From NCBI GenBank assembly GCA_030386875.1, contig CM059562.1, forward strand, positions 19,521,360 to 19,585,359: a stretch of 64,000 bases of DNA. Reading direction: 5' to 3'. Shown here piece after piece: positions 11,401 to 22,386 of the stretch. Positions within the stretch are counted from its first letter, which is position 1. Each line of letters starts with the position of its first letter. A program made the translations under genes and the position numbers. The DNA is from Morinoia aosen (taxonomy: Eukaryota; Arthropoda; Malacostraca; Amphipoda; Talitridae). The notes beneath the pieces are model-generated. The model was not told the DNA's origin. It worked only from the letters and a program-made list of their open reading frames with translations, and did not search any database.

Positions 11401-14400
11401 ACGTAAAAAGAAGTTGCTTTCAGAATTTGCTCAAAGTACTCACACGTAAAAGAAACACTCAAAAATATGTAGTCAAATATGCATTTGAACGAATTTAAAG
11501 TGGCGTGGTTCTCAAATATTCGTTAGTTATTTGAAAGAACTTATTAAATAGTCATCAAATTACGTGCAGTTATCAACCTGCATATGGATATATCAAACAA
11601 ATCTTCGTGACGTTTCCTGGATCAACGTCCTTTGTATTTTGCTTGCATGAAGGGGCCATGCGCTCCACCTGAAGGAATGTTACGTCTCCATAAAGCCCCG
11701 ATCTTACCTCCCCTTGAAGAATACGTTATAATACTGCAAAGTTGACGTTGGTTTGTTTGGCTTGTGTGTTCATATCTCCTCCCGACTGAAAACTGGGTAC
11801 CTGAGCAGCTGAGCTTCTCATAGGCAGTGAAATTTCTGTGTCGTAATTCAGTTTTATTCATTTGGGTTATAATTTGATCCGATGGTATTCTATCAAAAAA
11901 ATATAGGAATCAATCAAAGGAGGGGGTACTCATTTCAACTGTTCATTTGAAAAGTTTTCAGCAAATGAATTATCGCTAATTTGATACAAATGTTGTCATT
12001 TAGACGGTAGCAGTATATCAGTTAAAAATGGAGAATAAAGCAAAGGAACATCAGTTACCAGTAAACATAATTGGTACTGACGTGCGTCTCTGCCTTGAAT
12101 GCAGCACTAACTTTCTTGCATAGAACAGGCGCTTCGTCCAATGAAGACCACTACACCAAAGTTAAAGATTATGGATAATCTCACGAGAGGAAAAAACAAT
12201 AAATTTGATTACATTACTGCTTCTCGCTCACAATGTCCATTGACCAATGCAGATGCTTGAGTTTGAACAAAAAGTTCAAAAAACTTGTTAAAATGATTAG
12301 AAACTTGACAACTTCATGTACTCGTCACAGGCGGCGCATCCTGCAGCGAGAGTTGACGAATAATTGAATTCAGTCCATCTTTTTCACTGAAATTAGAAAA
12401 ACCACCTTACTTCGGACGCATCAAAATGAATAAAGTGGCAGTTGTTTTATACTTCTCACGCTACTCATAACTACCTCAATCAAAATTAAATAATTCCACT
12501 AAAAATGGATTTAAATTCAGGAATTGTAAATTCAGCATAACCTGATAAAGTAATGTATCCTTGTTGATAACAAAAGGAGCAGACGCGGTTGCGGAGCAGA
12601 TTTCACCGAGTTTAGACTTTGGAGTCTGACTTTTTTATTAATTTCATTAATTTATTATCGAGTCTTTTTGTTCAATTTATTATTTTGTTCGCAGTTAGCC
12701 TCCAATGCTGTCTTTCTAGTTTTCTCCCCAGTTCTATCCATTGAAAGGAAATTGCAACCTAAACTCGTTCAGTTATAAACCATCTATGAGTTTAGTCATG
12801 CTTAACTTTTATTAACATATAGTCAATAGCAAATTACCGGTTTGACATTTGTCTCCGCGTTCTACTCTTTAAAAGAAAGTGTTAAATTATCAGGATGTGA
12901 ATCAAGCATAGCATCGCTACGATTTGTGTGGCGCATCAGAACAACTACTGTGAATATTTCTACAGGGACTGGAGTCAAATTTTCTCATCTGATTAGGCAA
13001 TATGTGATGCAGTGAAAGAATAGCTGAGGTGGGCACGAATTATTTTGTGTTTAAATTTTCGAACCAAACAAAGCAGGTTTATTTCTTGCAAATTTGTATG
13101 CCATATTGAAAGCTATTCAAAAGAAACCGAACAGATTTTATGGTAGGCAGAATTTTTGTGGTGTCGCTATTTGCTGCTACATATGCCCAGTTCGTGGGCC
13201 GAGCAACGTGTAATAGCAAGGTCATTAAAGGTTTCGTTTGGCTCACGCAAATTTTTTAGTGGCAGTAGATTTGAGTGTTCATCGGTTGCTGCTATCAATG
13301 ACTGACTTTCGTAAATCGCGCGACTGTAAAGTTTTGCCCCTGGCTTGGAAAAACCGACACAGATGTTTCTTAAATGTTAATAACGACTAACGAGAATGAT
13401 GCTTTTGGGAAAGCTGAAATGTTAGAAGGTTTTTACAGTTTCAAAAGAGGGGAAATATCAGTTGATGGCCGATATCGTTCTGGTCGTCCTTCCGTAGCCA
13501 GAACCGATAAAGATATTGATATTGTTGATAAGATATCAAAACTTTTGATACAGCTCTCGGTTAAATTCACAACTTTTGATAAAGTTGTGGAACAGTTTGG
13601 AGTGTTATCGCAAAGTTTGGTGTTATCAAATTTCATCAGAACATTTCAAAATGTGAAGGGCATCGTCTGAATTCCTGCCTCGATTGCTGGCTGTTAAACA
13701 AAAAGACGGTCACGCTGAAACTTGCTATATTTTAAAAGAAGAGTTCTAAAATGTTCAAAAGTGTTCTTATCTCCCATTCACCCAATCTTCCTCACTCCAA
13801 CGGTGCTTTATTTCCTCTAATGAAAAACGTCATGAAACGGACGCAAATTTCTGACGTTCTTTAAAAGTGAACAGTAAAACGACAAAGATGAGGTCGAGCG
13901 TCTCTGAAAACGAATGTAAAAAATATTTTGAGCGATGAAATGAATGGACAAGTGAATTATTGCCAGCTGAGGGAATTTCCAAAGAAATGTAAAAATCTTA
14001 GTTTTAAAATAACCAAAATAAATCTCAAAAATAGATCGGTTTAGTACCCTTCCGTACCTACTATAGATAAATTGACATTCAATTTCGTTAAAAATTTACG
14101 TGTTGATTTCTTTTATCTTTCTCGACAGGTTTGTCAGCCGGGATTATCTACAACATCGGCCTTGTGATATTGCCGCGCTATTTCGATAAGCACAGAGGCC
14201 TGGTGCTGGGCATGAACATAGCCATGATTGGACTTAGTCACGCAACCACACCTCAGATAGTCAGAGCACTACAGGCACATCTCGGCACTTCCGGAGCGAT
14301 CTTAATACACGGCGGACTCATGTTGAACACTGTAGTGGCCTGTTCTATGTTTGATCCTGTTGAGAAGCATCAAATAGTGACAAAAACAGAAGCAGAAGAT

Positions 14401-17400
14401 TCGAAAGCTGAAAAGTATTCCAAAATCGAGCAATTCAAGGAAGTTGAGAGCAACATGAATATAATCTTGAAAACTAGCACTTATTCGTTGCCAGGTTCCT
14501 CCCAAAAAGAAGACAAAACTCCTTCGAATGACGCGGCAGATATCGAAGGCAAGCCATTTACCGAGATCGCCAGAGAAATCAAGAAGTCTCTCCTGTCGTT
14601 CAAATCATTGCGAGTCGTCATCAACGCTCTGGCCTTGTCGGTCTATCTTTCGGGCTACGGAAATTTCATGATATTGACACCTTTGATGATGTTTTCCGTG
14701 GGCTACGGGTCTCAAGACATCGCGTGGGTAGCTACGTGCGCCGCGTGCTTCAGCTTCATGGGTCGCGTTTTGGCGGCTTCTCTGAGCGACCGCTCCTGGT
14801 TCTCCAACAAGCTCGGCTACATGGCTGGGGCTGTGCTCGCAGCTATTTCCACAATGGGTCAGTCTTTGCAATCTCGTCAGTTTTTCAGCCTAAGTGATTT
14901 TTTAATCTGGTTATCTAGCTGAACTATCCTTACAAAAGGACTTGTTTGTCCCTCAGTTGACGCACGTAGAAGATTTAACATTTAGAGCCGAGAAACTTCC
15001 TTCATGGAAAACTGTGGAAAACAGTGCGAAAAAAATTCCAGTATGCTAAACGTACATTTTGACAAAAAATGAAAGCTAATTCGAGCAATTTTTATCCAAG
15101 CCTTACACCAGTGGACATCTTACGCAGTTTTCCCCTTCGTCGTGGATGACTTGACCCTTCTGCTGAGCTGCTTGGCGGGTTGGGGACTGGGCGTGGGCAT
15201 GGGCATGGGGCTGTGGATTGTGCTGCTGCTGGACACGATGGGCCTGGAAGCCTACACCGCAGCTCTGGGAGCTTGTGGCCTCGCCTCGGCTGTTGTCTGC
15301 CTCACTACTGGGCCATTTGCAGGTAATTTTTGATTTTACAGAAAATCTTGGCTGATGATGCGTGTTAACCGGGAACGTTCCTATTATTCCAACGACCCTT
15401 TACTCGTTGCCTCCCCCTGCATTTTTCCGAGAGTTAATTACACAAGGCACGCCTCATTGGTTACCATTTGCAGAAGCGTAAATGAGTCACGAATGCAGCA
15501 TCACCCGAACGTTACAAGGATTTTAAACAAGGGTTCCTTCACCACTGATCCACACTGAGAAGATATTTGTCATGAAACTGACACATTGTGTGTTAAGTTG
15601 TCACAAAACCGTCACACAAAAGTGCGTCAGAAATCTGCATCACTAATCAAAATACTATGATGCATTTTTGCATGTCGTGTGCTGAAACGACACACTTAAG
15701 TGTACGACGCAAATAAGAGTGTCAACCATAATACACTTAGCGTGAGCATTATCATTTCACATGAATTTTTCACCCTCTAAGACTGGCTAGTGATTATAAT
15801 TATGCACAGGCAATGATTAGGAATTGGAAGAAAAAATAGCAGAGACCTTGATGTTTCTATACAGAGAGAATTATTTTCCACTCACAAAATTCAAACACAG
15901 TTCTCTTTTCAACAGAAATTTTTTGCCCGTTTGTAACATGAATATGTTGATTTAAATATTTAAAACGACTGAACATGAGATCAAAGGAGAAACACCAACA
16001 TGTAACAGGATTTCTTTGAACAACTGTTTGACACATGAAGGAATGTCAAAATTCTCTCAGTGCAGGCGAAAATGAGTAATTAAATACGATCCTCAGCATC
16101 ATTAGTGCATTGTAGAAGTACATAGGACTAATAAATCTTCGTCTGTTAACTAACCTGCATCGCCTAAAATATGAACTACAAAATAAGTCACGCCTCTGCA
16201 GTATAAGTTTTTTTAACTTTGTACCAGTCGAGATAGAGCCTCCGATTTGTCATCAAATAGTAACTGTAACTTGTAATTTACAAGACGCCCCCCGTACAAA
16301 ATGACCGACTTTCTCAACGGTTCCCCACAAAAAATTAGAATGTCGTTAAGAACATACATTTTTGCAGAGGGCTTGTCATCAAACTTATGCGCACACATGT
16401 TTTGCCATTGTCTTCTGTATCTCCAGGCCTGGTCCTGGCTGGACTTGGCCACGTAACATTTACGCCACACTACTGGTCATAACAATAGCACCTGCTTTGA
16501 AAGAACCGAAATATAATAAATGATTAGCTGCGTATAATCTATGTAATAAATTTTGTGATCTAGTGTGTTAATTGCATACGTTAAATATTACATGAATGAT
16601 GCCTAAAAACATATACAGCCCTAATGTGACTCATTGAGTCCCATTTGTTTACTATTTATATGTGATTTTACATTTACATGCGTTTACTCTAACATTTTAC
16701 TCTGACATTGGAGCCAGACCGATGCAGTGCCTAAAAGATCAAGGCTGTTGCAAGGGTTGATTTTAGTAATAGTTCTGAATTTCGAGCGTTTTTCCGTCGG
16801 TTTACTGAAGTGTGCTTAACTTTTATTGTAAATAACAATTTTTGCGCCCATACGTTGTATGACATGACTAGGAAAATTAGGTGAATAATAGTTACCGCTG
16901 CACCTCATATGACATGTTGATAAAATGAGGAGGGCTGGGAGCAACTAGTAACAACATCCTTCATCAGCCAAGAATTTCTAAAAAAATTTAGGTTATTAAA
17001 TTACTGCAAAAACCAAATTAAGAATTTTGTGAACTATGCATATAAATCTAAAAATGCTACGATCTTATTATAGAATATTTACTTTTTATGAACTGAGCTG
17101 ATTTCTGAGTGGTAGTTTAGTTTTAAAATTTGATGAAGGTTATAAAACTTTAAGATATAAAATATTTGGTGCGTGTCAAAGTATTGTAAACTGTCTGAAA
17201 TAGGGCAGTAAATAACACGGTCCCTGACCGCTGAATTCCGTGGACAGGTTAGCTGGACACCAGCTCGGACACTGACCTCCTTGTGCCCAGCTAAAGTTCA
17301 TGTTCAATACATTTGCATAGTAAAGTCAAGCAGATTTTAGTTTTCTTTGCATTCTGTTCAAAAATTTAATTTTCATTTTTGCGTACGCGTTATTTTGCAG

Positions 17401-20400
17401 AATTTCTTGGTTGGAGATTGGTGTTAACCGGGATCGTTCCTATTATGATAGTGACCCATTACTCATTCATCCTTATCTTTTCCATTGTACTCCTTAGCTT
17501 ACTAGTTCGAATTTAATAACACATTCTAATGTTCTGCGTGAATATTTTGAGTTATGTCAAAAATAAATTCACGAAACTGAATTTGTTTATACGCTAATTT
17601 AGCAGAAAAAGTTTCACTGCACAGCTCTCAGTATTTTTCAAAGCCTGGTCAGCCCTGCTCAAAAGGGAAATCAAGAATAGGCTGATGCTAACTGAATTTG
17701 CCTCCTATATTCATTCTGAGTAGCGCAAAATATTCAATCATGACAATGGCCTGACGATTTGTCACGACTGGTACGAAACAGGCCTGTACAGATTTAGAGG
17801 AAATTGCTCTTGTTCTGTTCATTTTCAAGAAGATTCCAAGCAAAATGACGTCTAAAACAGAAACTTGATTTAATCGTTGCATAAAAAACCGCTGTAAGAA
17901 TCATCAGCGACATCACGAAAAAGTTGAATTTGTCTCATAAAACAGTGCGCGATGAATGGTTTATGAAGTACAATTACTGGCTCCGACAAGCCTTGTATAA
18001 AACAAAAACATTCCGTTCGTACCGAAAGAAACGTATGACCGCTCAAGAAGAGAATAAACATATAACCCTCTATCTGAGAAGCATGAGAAAAACTGCAAGA
18101 CTGCTTGGTACTTCGTGCTCGTTTACGCACAGTGCCTTTAAAAGCAACTTGGATTGAATCCATGCACACATCCTAGCCAACAATCATTTCCAGTAGCTTC
18201 CAATTGGAAATGTCATGATGGGAGCAAAGTAATGTTGGAGGAGGTCCAGCTGAACGATACTTAGCACGCTTGTCCTTTTCAAATTCTTGAGCCCTTTTAT
18301 TCAATTTTAATCTTTTTCCCTGCGATGTAAATTTTATGTTTCACAAAGTCCTTGCTTTTATCTGCATGAATTATTTTTTTGACAATGACTCGTTGAGCCG
18401 AAAGATCCTATTTAATTTAAGCATTTATCCAATTCGAATTGTATTAATTTGTTGGTTAATTTATTTACATTAATTAAAATTAATGTATCAGAAGAATGAA
18501 AGAAAATGAGGTGAGAGGGAAAGATGTTCGGAAACGCCTCAAATGATCCGCTAGTATTATTTTTATGATAAAGAACATGCTGCTTAAATGACAAGAAATG
18601 ATTCAAAGTCACTGCACCAAGTAGATGAAAACCGTAAAATTCAAAATAATTTCAACAGGTGGGGAGCTTAATTTCGGATATTTCATGTAGCCGAGGATTG
18701 AACTTTGATGTCGGTTCAAACCATTTTTTAATCGGTAGTAAGAAGTATTTTCTTTCTTGCTGATGCTAGAAATTTTCTGTTTTTATGCATAATTCAGAAA
18801 ATTAACCTATCCTTTTTTATTTGTTTTCAAGTTAACTAAGGGTATCTATGCTTCTACGCTGTGTGCTGAGCAGTTTAACGATGAGTTAACTGCTGCAAGA
18901 TCCATATTAGTTTTGGAAAAAATGACTAAGAAAATTTCAAAGGAGATCTTCTGGAACAGGAATGATTATCTTCTTAGGCACCATTTCACTATTAGAATTA
19001 TCCCGCTTTAGGTTCGTTATAGGAAAAAGTAGGAAGCTTCATCTACATTTTCCAGCTCATTTTTCTAATCATCACATTCAGTAGATGAAAACGATCTTCT
19101 GACATCAGCAAATTAATTTCAAGACTAGTTAAACCAAACTTCGGTGTGCTTAAAAAATCAGACAAGCACGATCTACATGAGCCATAATAACTGTTTGCCC
19201 GTAACTGTTTACCCCAATACACAAACGTGTTTTTACATTGTCAATATCACCTGCGCAACGTGATAAAAAATGGTAAACAGCGCACGAGTGGAACTACGTA
19301 ATAAGTAAATACTGGCACATGAAGTTCACTGAACTGAACTCTCAAATATTTGTTCACGAATTTATATGAGCACGGAGAATGGGAACACCTCCTCGACCAG
19401 TTTCCCTAGCGATTATAAAGTGGAAGTCAGTTACACAGCGGTCATTTTCCAACCGAGCAATTCAGAGTGTACTGTGAATAAAGAGCTGCTTGCTAAGCTC
19501 TGGGTGCACTTGGCATCTTTCCCCGAACAGAAAACACACTATCGGAATTCCCACGTTGTTGACCACAAATCCGTTGTTGGCTGTCAAGGTTCGTGGAGCT
19601 CGTTGCTGCAATTTGGGTGAGCCAGCCGATATCGAGTTAGACAATAAAGCCAACTTCAGTTGGCTTTATTTTAGACAATTGAGCTCGTACTCGTGAAGGA
19701 CATGAAAATTTTGTTCCAGATGGGTTCTAGAAATCCGCGCTAAACTCCACCAAGTTAGTTGTAAATTTATATGATAATTCTGTGCATTTGAATTTGAGGT
19801 ACGACAAATATGATGACAGAAATCTTCGATAGAGTGCTCAGCAAAAGACTGGGTTACAGTAAAACTTTTTACCGCAGACCAAGATGAACTCAAACTCCAA
19901 AGCCATGTCTAAATACTTGCAAATAATTGAATTGTTTACAACCGAATAATATCAGTGTTGACATTTTTCAATCATTAAATCCGAGTATGGATGTATCTGT
20001 AAAAACTTTTCGAGACCATGAAATTAGAACTTCTAGAATACGAGAATACGGATTAAGCGTTCGATTCACTTCTGAAATACTTACAGTTACGTGAACTGGA
20101 CACACACACGCGCGTAATTGGATGTTTTTGAATTCAAACTTGCGTCTGAACGCCACTGAGCCTCCTGGTTGCACGTAAAGGCTCAATTTCCTTTCGCCTA
20201 CCAACATCATTCTTTTGCTTTGAATCTCTAAATTTATACTAAAAAATGTTTCTTTGAGATTCAATCATATTTCCAAGCGTAATACAGTAGTGGGAAATAG
20301 CTTTAATTTTTTGAAAGTCTCATAATATTCTTGAGTAGTTCTGATTTGAAAAACGTGAGGACTTTACATCTGCATCTATAGAATCCAAAAGCAAACTTCA

Positions 20401-22386
20401 AACATTTGCCTGCTTAGCATCAACTTTTTGGTATAGCATACTTGAGTTAGCGCAAGTGCAACATGATGGAAGTTGACGAATTCATAGATCTTCTTCCCAT
20501 TTCACTTATAACTTAAATCTATAACACCAATGTTCTCTTCGTTAATTAACGATTAAGGGATTAAGTGTTTAGATCACAGATTCGAAAAAACTATAGTTTT
20601 TTGATACCCGTGCAAATATATAGAAGTGAAGTCAAGCTTGTTTAAGCTAAGCATTATACCAACTACGTTGTTAGATTAGAATATTTTAACTAATGGAATG
20701 CTATACTCAAGCATCTTCTTGCATTATCAGTAAAACAGTTATTTATTTTATCACAGATGAATATAGGTGACATAGGTTTGGGCTGCTTTACATTATGTTC
20801 CGTTTCATGTTGATCCTATAAAGACTAAATTTTCAAAAATCGTCAATTACTACAAAATTTTAAACCATGAAACATACCAAGGGAATGATGCTCAAATTTA
20901 GAATAAGACTCAAATTCGCGTACGCAACAGCCACGGTCGCTCGAACTCTGTAACGCTCATACTTTATCTAAATACCACGATAGCTTTGGGGGCGACTATA
21001 GATCTACAGAGAAAACATCCTATTCATTATACAGGGTGTCCACTAGAAATGAAGCCAGTTTAAAATTGCCGTGGCTTGTAAAATATTAGTGCTAGAGGGC
21101 TGAAATAGGTTTTATTGAAAAGATTAGGATTTGAAATTTTATTTTATTTCAATTATCTTGTCTATGGGCATGCCTTCAAAATAAATGCGAAATTCCTCAC
21201 TACAAGTTGTGTAATCCAAAAAAATTTGATCAGAACTGCTCATGTTTTTTATACGGCGGCAAAATAATAACCTCCGATCTTTATCCTGCGGTGAGATTTC
21301 TTGATGACCTTTCATTTTACATGCTTTTAAGTAATTTCATTTTTGCGAATAAAATGAACTGAAGTTTTCTTTTTCTGTGTCTCAACAAAGAAATATTCTC
21401 ACTGATTTCGTTTAATCTGAATTAAAATCCTTACCATGTCAGTTCTTGTTTCTGTTTTTCTGGTGTGCCAAATCGACCAAATTATTGAAACAAATTGAAA
21501 CTTTAAATCCTGCTTTTTCAATGAATCCTATTTCAGCGTGCTGGCACTAATATTTTACAAGCTACGGGAATTTTAAATTGGCTACATTTTTTAGCGGAAA
21601 CCCTGTATAATAAATAGGATATGTTTTCTCTGCAGATCTATAGTCGCTTCCAGAGCTATTATGCTTTTTAAAGATTAAAGGTGCTGTCTTCACTGTAGAA
21701 TTGCGTTACGATTCAGGATTACTAATTACTAGAACTACCAAGTGTTTTCACCGCAGAAATGTATTAGAATTCAGGATTAACAACTACTAGAACTACAAAA
21801 CCACTGTATTTACTGCAGAAATGCATTAGCAAACAGAATTACTGACCGCTAGAACTACATAACAACTGTCTTCACAGCATGATTGCATTAACATCCAGAC
21901 TTTCTACGCTGCAGAATTGCATTTATGTTCAAAAATACTAGCTACTAAAAATAACTACAAAGCAACTGTCTCCATCGCATAATTGCATTACCATTCAGAA
22001 TTACTTACTTCTAGAACTACGAAACAACTATCTTCATCGCAGAATTACATTCGCGGCCCCAATTACTATCTACTACTACTACAAAAAACATTGTCTTCAC
22101 CACAGAATTACATTAACATCCAGACTTTCTTCACTGCATAATTGCATTAACATCCATACTTTGTTCACTGCAGAATTGCATTAGCAGCCAGAATCACTAA
22201 CCACTAGACCTACTTAGCCACTGTCTCCACCCAGGCCTGCTGCGAGACCTGAGCGCCTCGTACGTGTGGAGCGTGGCGTGCTGCGCGGGTCTGCAGCTCG
22301 CCGCCGCCCTGCTCTGGCTGCTCATGCCCTGCGCTATGAGCATTGATGCGAGAAGGAGCAAGCGCGTCCGTTCAGGAGAAAAATAA
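8147..22386 (+). CDS. Monocarboxylate transporter-like protein (SLC16/MCT family), five coding exons
   Basis: The model joins 8147-8482, 10723-10987, 14129-14857, 15128-15322 and 22235-22386, giving 1677 bases and 558 residues. Every intron is GT-AG and the phases (0, 1, 1, 1) agree at all four junctions. Motif PDGGWGWVV (residues 96-104) is the MCT signature before helix 1. FGWRRV (163-168) fits the helix 2-3 loop. YFDKHRGLVLG (218-228) is the second MCT signature, and D421-R422 matches the conserved Asp-Arg pair of helix 8. A hydrophilic stretch at about 276-355 is the usual large central loop between two six-helix halves. The N-terminal tail of about 95 residues and the short basic C-terminal tail should be cytoplasmic. 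Family members move monocarboxylates or related small molecules across the plasma membrane, often with protons; the substrate here cannot be told. Exons are clearly richer in GC than their introns. Confidence 0.93.
8520..8685. mobile_element. Short MITE with GGCCGCCC inverted ends
   Basis: Inside intron 1, ctaaggccgcccaccaa at the left is mirrored by gtgggcgggcggcctaac at the right, and the similarity continues inward to gatgcgattc / gaatcgcatt. The element is about 160 bp and non-coding. The right copy carries an extra gccc. I could not settle the target-site duplication, so the superfamily is open. Confidence 0.65.
8779..9002. mobile_element. hAT-type MITE with perfect 8-bp target duplication
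   Basis: The terminal inverted repeats are cagggcttctcaacc and ggttgagaagccctg, a perfect 15-bp match. The flanking direct repeats ctctataa at 8771-8778 and 9003-9010 are identical. An 8-bp duplication and CAGGG...CCCTG ends of this type are hallmarks of non-autonomous hAT elements. The inner part has a second imperfect symmetry (gtacccctagg / gggggtacac). It is 224 bp, non-coding, in intron 1. Confidence 0.92.
9011..9895. other. Intron 1 sequence, no feature seen
   Basis: AT-rich intron DNA with no long reading frame or repeat that I recognise. Confidence 0.5.
10013..10316 (-). CDS. Candidate 3'-terminal exon of an unknown antisense gene in intron 1
   Basis: On the minus strand a strong acceptor (gttcttctctcaacag) ends at 10317 and is followed by about 100 open codons to TGA at 10013-10015. 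The peptide starts FVENNALIEQNETAIR and ends in SIFKHAS; it is polar and I do not recognise it. A minus-strand AATAAA lies at 9926-9931, about 80 bases past the stop, with another about 30 bases further on. The frame is also open upstream of the acceptor to 10381. I found no phase-matching upstream exon. It may instead be chance or a decayed element. Confidence 0.27.
10723..10987 (+). CDS. Transporter exon 2: helices 1-3
   Basis: The acceptor is a long pyrimidine run ending in gcag at 10722. The exon encodes residues 113-200 plus one base. It contains the rest of helix 1, the loop with FGWRRV, and hydrophobic helices through VLYGLIY. The donor is G|GTAAGG at 10988, phase 1. The next exon restores GLSAG, the usual glycine-rich start of helix 4. 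Confidence 0.92.
10988..13331. other. Intron 2, first part, no feature seen
   Basis: AT-rich intron sequence. A minus-strand frame of 79 codons at 11622-11861 contains a donor-like GAG|GTAAGA at 11708, but nothing else supports an exon. No repeat family was recognised. Confidence 0.45.
13332..13749 (+). pseudogene. Fossil of a mariner-type transposase N-terminus (HTH region)
   Basis: Frame-broken fragment within intron 2. FCPWLGKTDTDVS, then in another frame EMLEGFYSFKRGEISVDG and YRSGRPSVARTDKDI, follow the well-known mariner/SETMAR-like helix-turn-helix pattern (FKxGRxSxxDxxRSGRPS). A further shifted segment FLPRLLAVKQKDGHAETC matches the linker before the catalytic domain. The catalytic Asp segments are missing. 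At least two frameshifts and a stop show it is dead. It is in the same orientation as the host gene. Confidence 0.8.
13750..14126. other. Intron 2, last part, no feature seen
   Basis: AT-rich intron sequence leading into the exon 3 acceptor. Confidence 0.5.
14129..14857 (+). CDS. Transporter exon 3: helices 4-9 and central loop
   Basis: The acceptor is at 14127-14128 after a pyrimidine tract. The exon encodes residues 202-443. It contains the second MCT signature YFDKHRGLVLG, helices 5-6, a charged loop rich in Lys/Glu/Ser (about 276-355), and helices 7-9 with GRVLAASLSDRSW. The donor G|GTCAGT lies at 14858. The reading frame stays open to 14922, but the sequence past the donor loses the family pattern. 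Confidence 0.92.
15128..15322 (+). CDS. Transporter exon 4: helices 10-11
   Basis: The acceptor is tacgcag at 15121-15127 and the split codon gives Val444. Residues 445-508 include the glycine/methionine-rich helix GWGLGVGMGMGLW and end in GPFA, the conserved turn before the last helix. The donor is G|GTAATT at 15323, phase 1. Without splicing, translation would add only GNF and stop at 15333. Confidence 0.9.
15342..15430 (+). pseudogene. Broken copy of the alternative terminal exon
   Basis: Directly after ttttacag, the sequence aligns without gaps to the start of the exon at 17401. It is near-identical over gtgttaaccggga and cgttcctattat and clearly related for about 67-90 bases. In the exon frame it carries two adjacent stops (TGA TGA) after four codons. 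It begins only 19 bases beyond the exon 4 donor, too close for a normal intron, so it is most simply a decayed duplicate exon. Confidence 0.6.
15431..17400. other. Intron 4, between broken and open alternative exons
   Basis: Mostly AT-rich and non-coding. A region at 15575-15745 has repeated gacaca/gtgtc motifs in both orientations, a loose partial symmetry. A GC-richer patch at 17217-17300, with gttagctggac facing accagctc, stands out but I could not identify it. Confidence 0.45.
17401..17516 (+). CDS. Candidate alternative terminal exon of the transporter
   Basis: A clean acceptor (tattttgcag, ending at 17400) is followed by an exon in the same phase as exon 5. Joined to exon 4 it encodes a split Glu plus 37 residues and TAA at 17514-17516. 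The peptide begins FLGWRLVLTG and continues as one strongly hydrophobic helix ending in SLLVRI. An AATAAA signal lies at 17562-17567. The resulting protein would be 546 residues with a different last helix and no charged tail. Its homology to the broken copy at 15342 shows the exon was duplicated and only this copy stayed open. No transcript evidence was available. Confidence 0.5.
17517..20979. other. Intron 4, middle part
   Basis: No recognised coding sequence. Frames of 77-99 codons at 17870-18170 and 19366-19696 occur on both strands and match nothing I know. A perfect 12-bp hairpin at 19643-19670 is listed separately. Confidence 0.45.
19643..19670. repeat. Perfect 12-bp hairpin with TTCA loop
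   Basis: aataaagccaac pairs fully with gttggctttatt across a four-base loop. Weaker pairing continues outward (gagttagaca / ttagacaattgagctc). It lies within intron 4 and is not preceded by coding sequence I can support. It does not fit the histone 3' stem-loop consensus. Confidence 0.8.
20980..21659. mobile_element. 680-bp MITE with TIRs of about 150-200 bp
   Basis: The left arm begins atagctttgg, then gcgactatagatct, and carries tatacagggt. The right arm is its reverse complement, ending accctgtata, agatctatagtcgc and agagctat. Similarity continues inward past gctgaaatagg on both sides. The interior of about 300 bp is non-coding. A TA target duplication (TA next to gct/agc) is possible but unproven. 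It lies in intron 4. Confidence 0.85.
21685..22234 (+). repeat. Degenerate ~62-bp tandem repeat ending at the exon 5 acceptor
   Basis: About eight diverged units each contain actgtcttcac, then (t)gcag or gcat, then aattgcatta, a short attac/attact stretch, and ctagaactac. Some units are longer composites. The last unit, actgtctccacccag, is cut at its cag by exon 5, so the polypyrimidine tract and AG of the terminal exon come from the repeat itself. Most upstream units present a similar pyrimidine-AG at the same place. Confidence 0.85.
22235..22386 (+). CDS. Transporter exon 5 (main terminal exon): helix 12 and C-terminus
   Basis: The acceptor is ctgtctccacccag ending at 22234. The split codon restores GPFAG, followed by LLRDLSASY, which matches the usual G-x-x-x-D-x-(S/T)-G-S-Y start of helix 12 in this family. 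Then follow one hydrophobic helix (LQLAAALLWLLM) and a short basic tail ending in RSGEK and TAA at 22384-22386. The exon is strikingly GC-rich against its surroundings. Possible poly(A) signals AATAAA are at 22957-22962 and near 23562-23570. Confidence 0.9.

Noticed and set aside
19643..19670. Histone-type 3' stem-loop
   Set aside because: Stem sequence and length differ from the histone consensus, and no histone frame is near.
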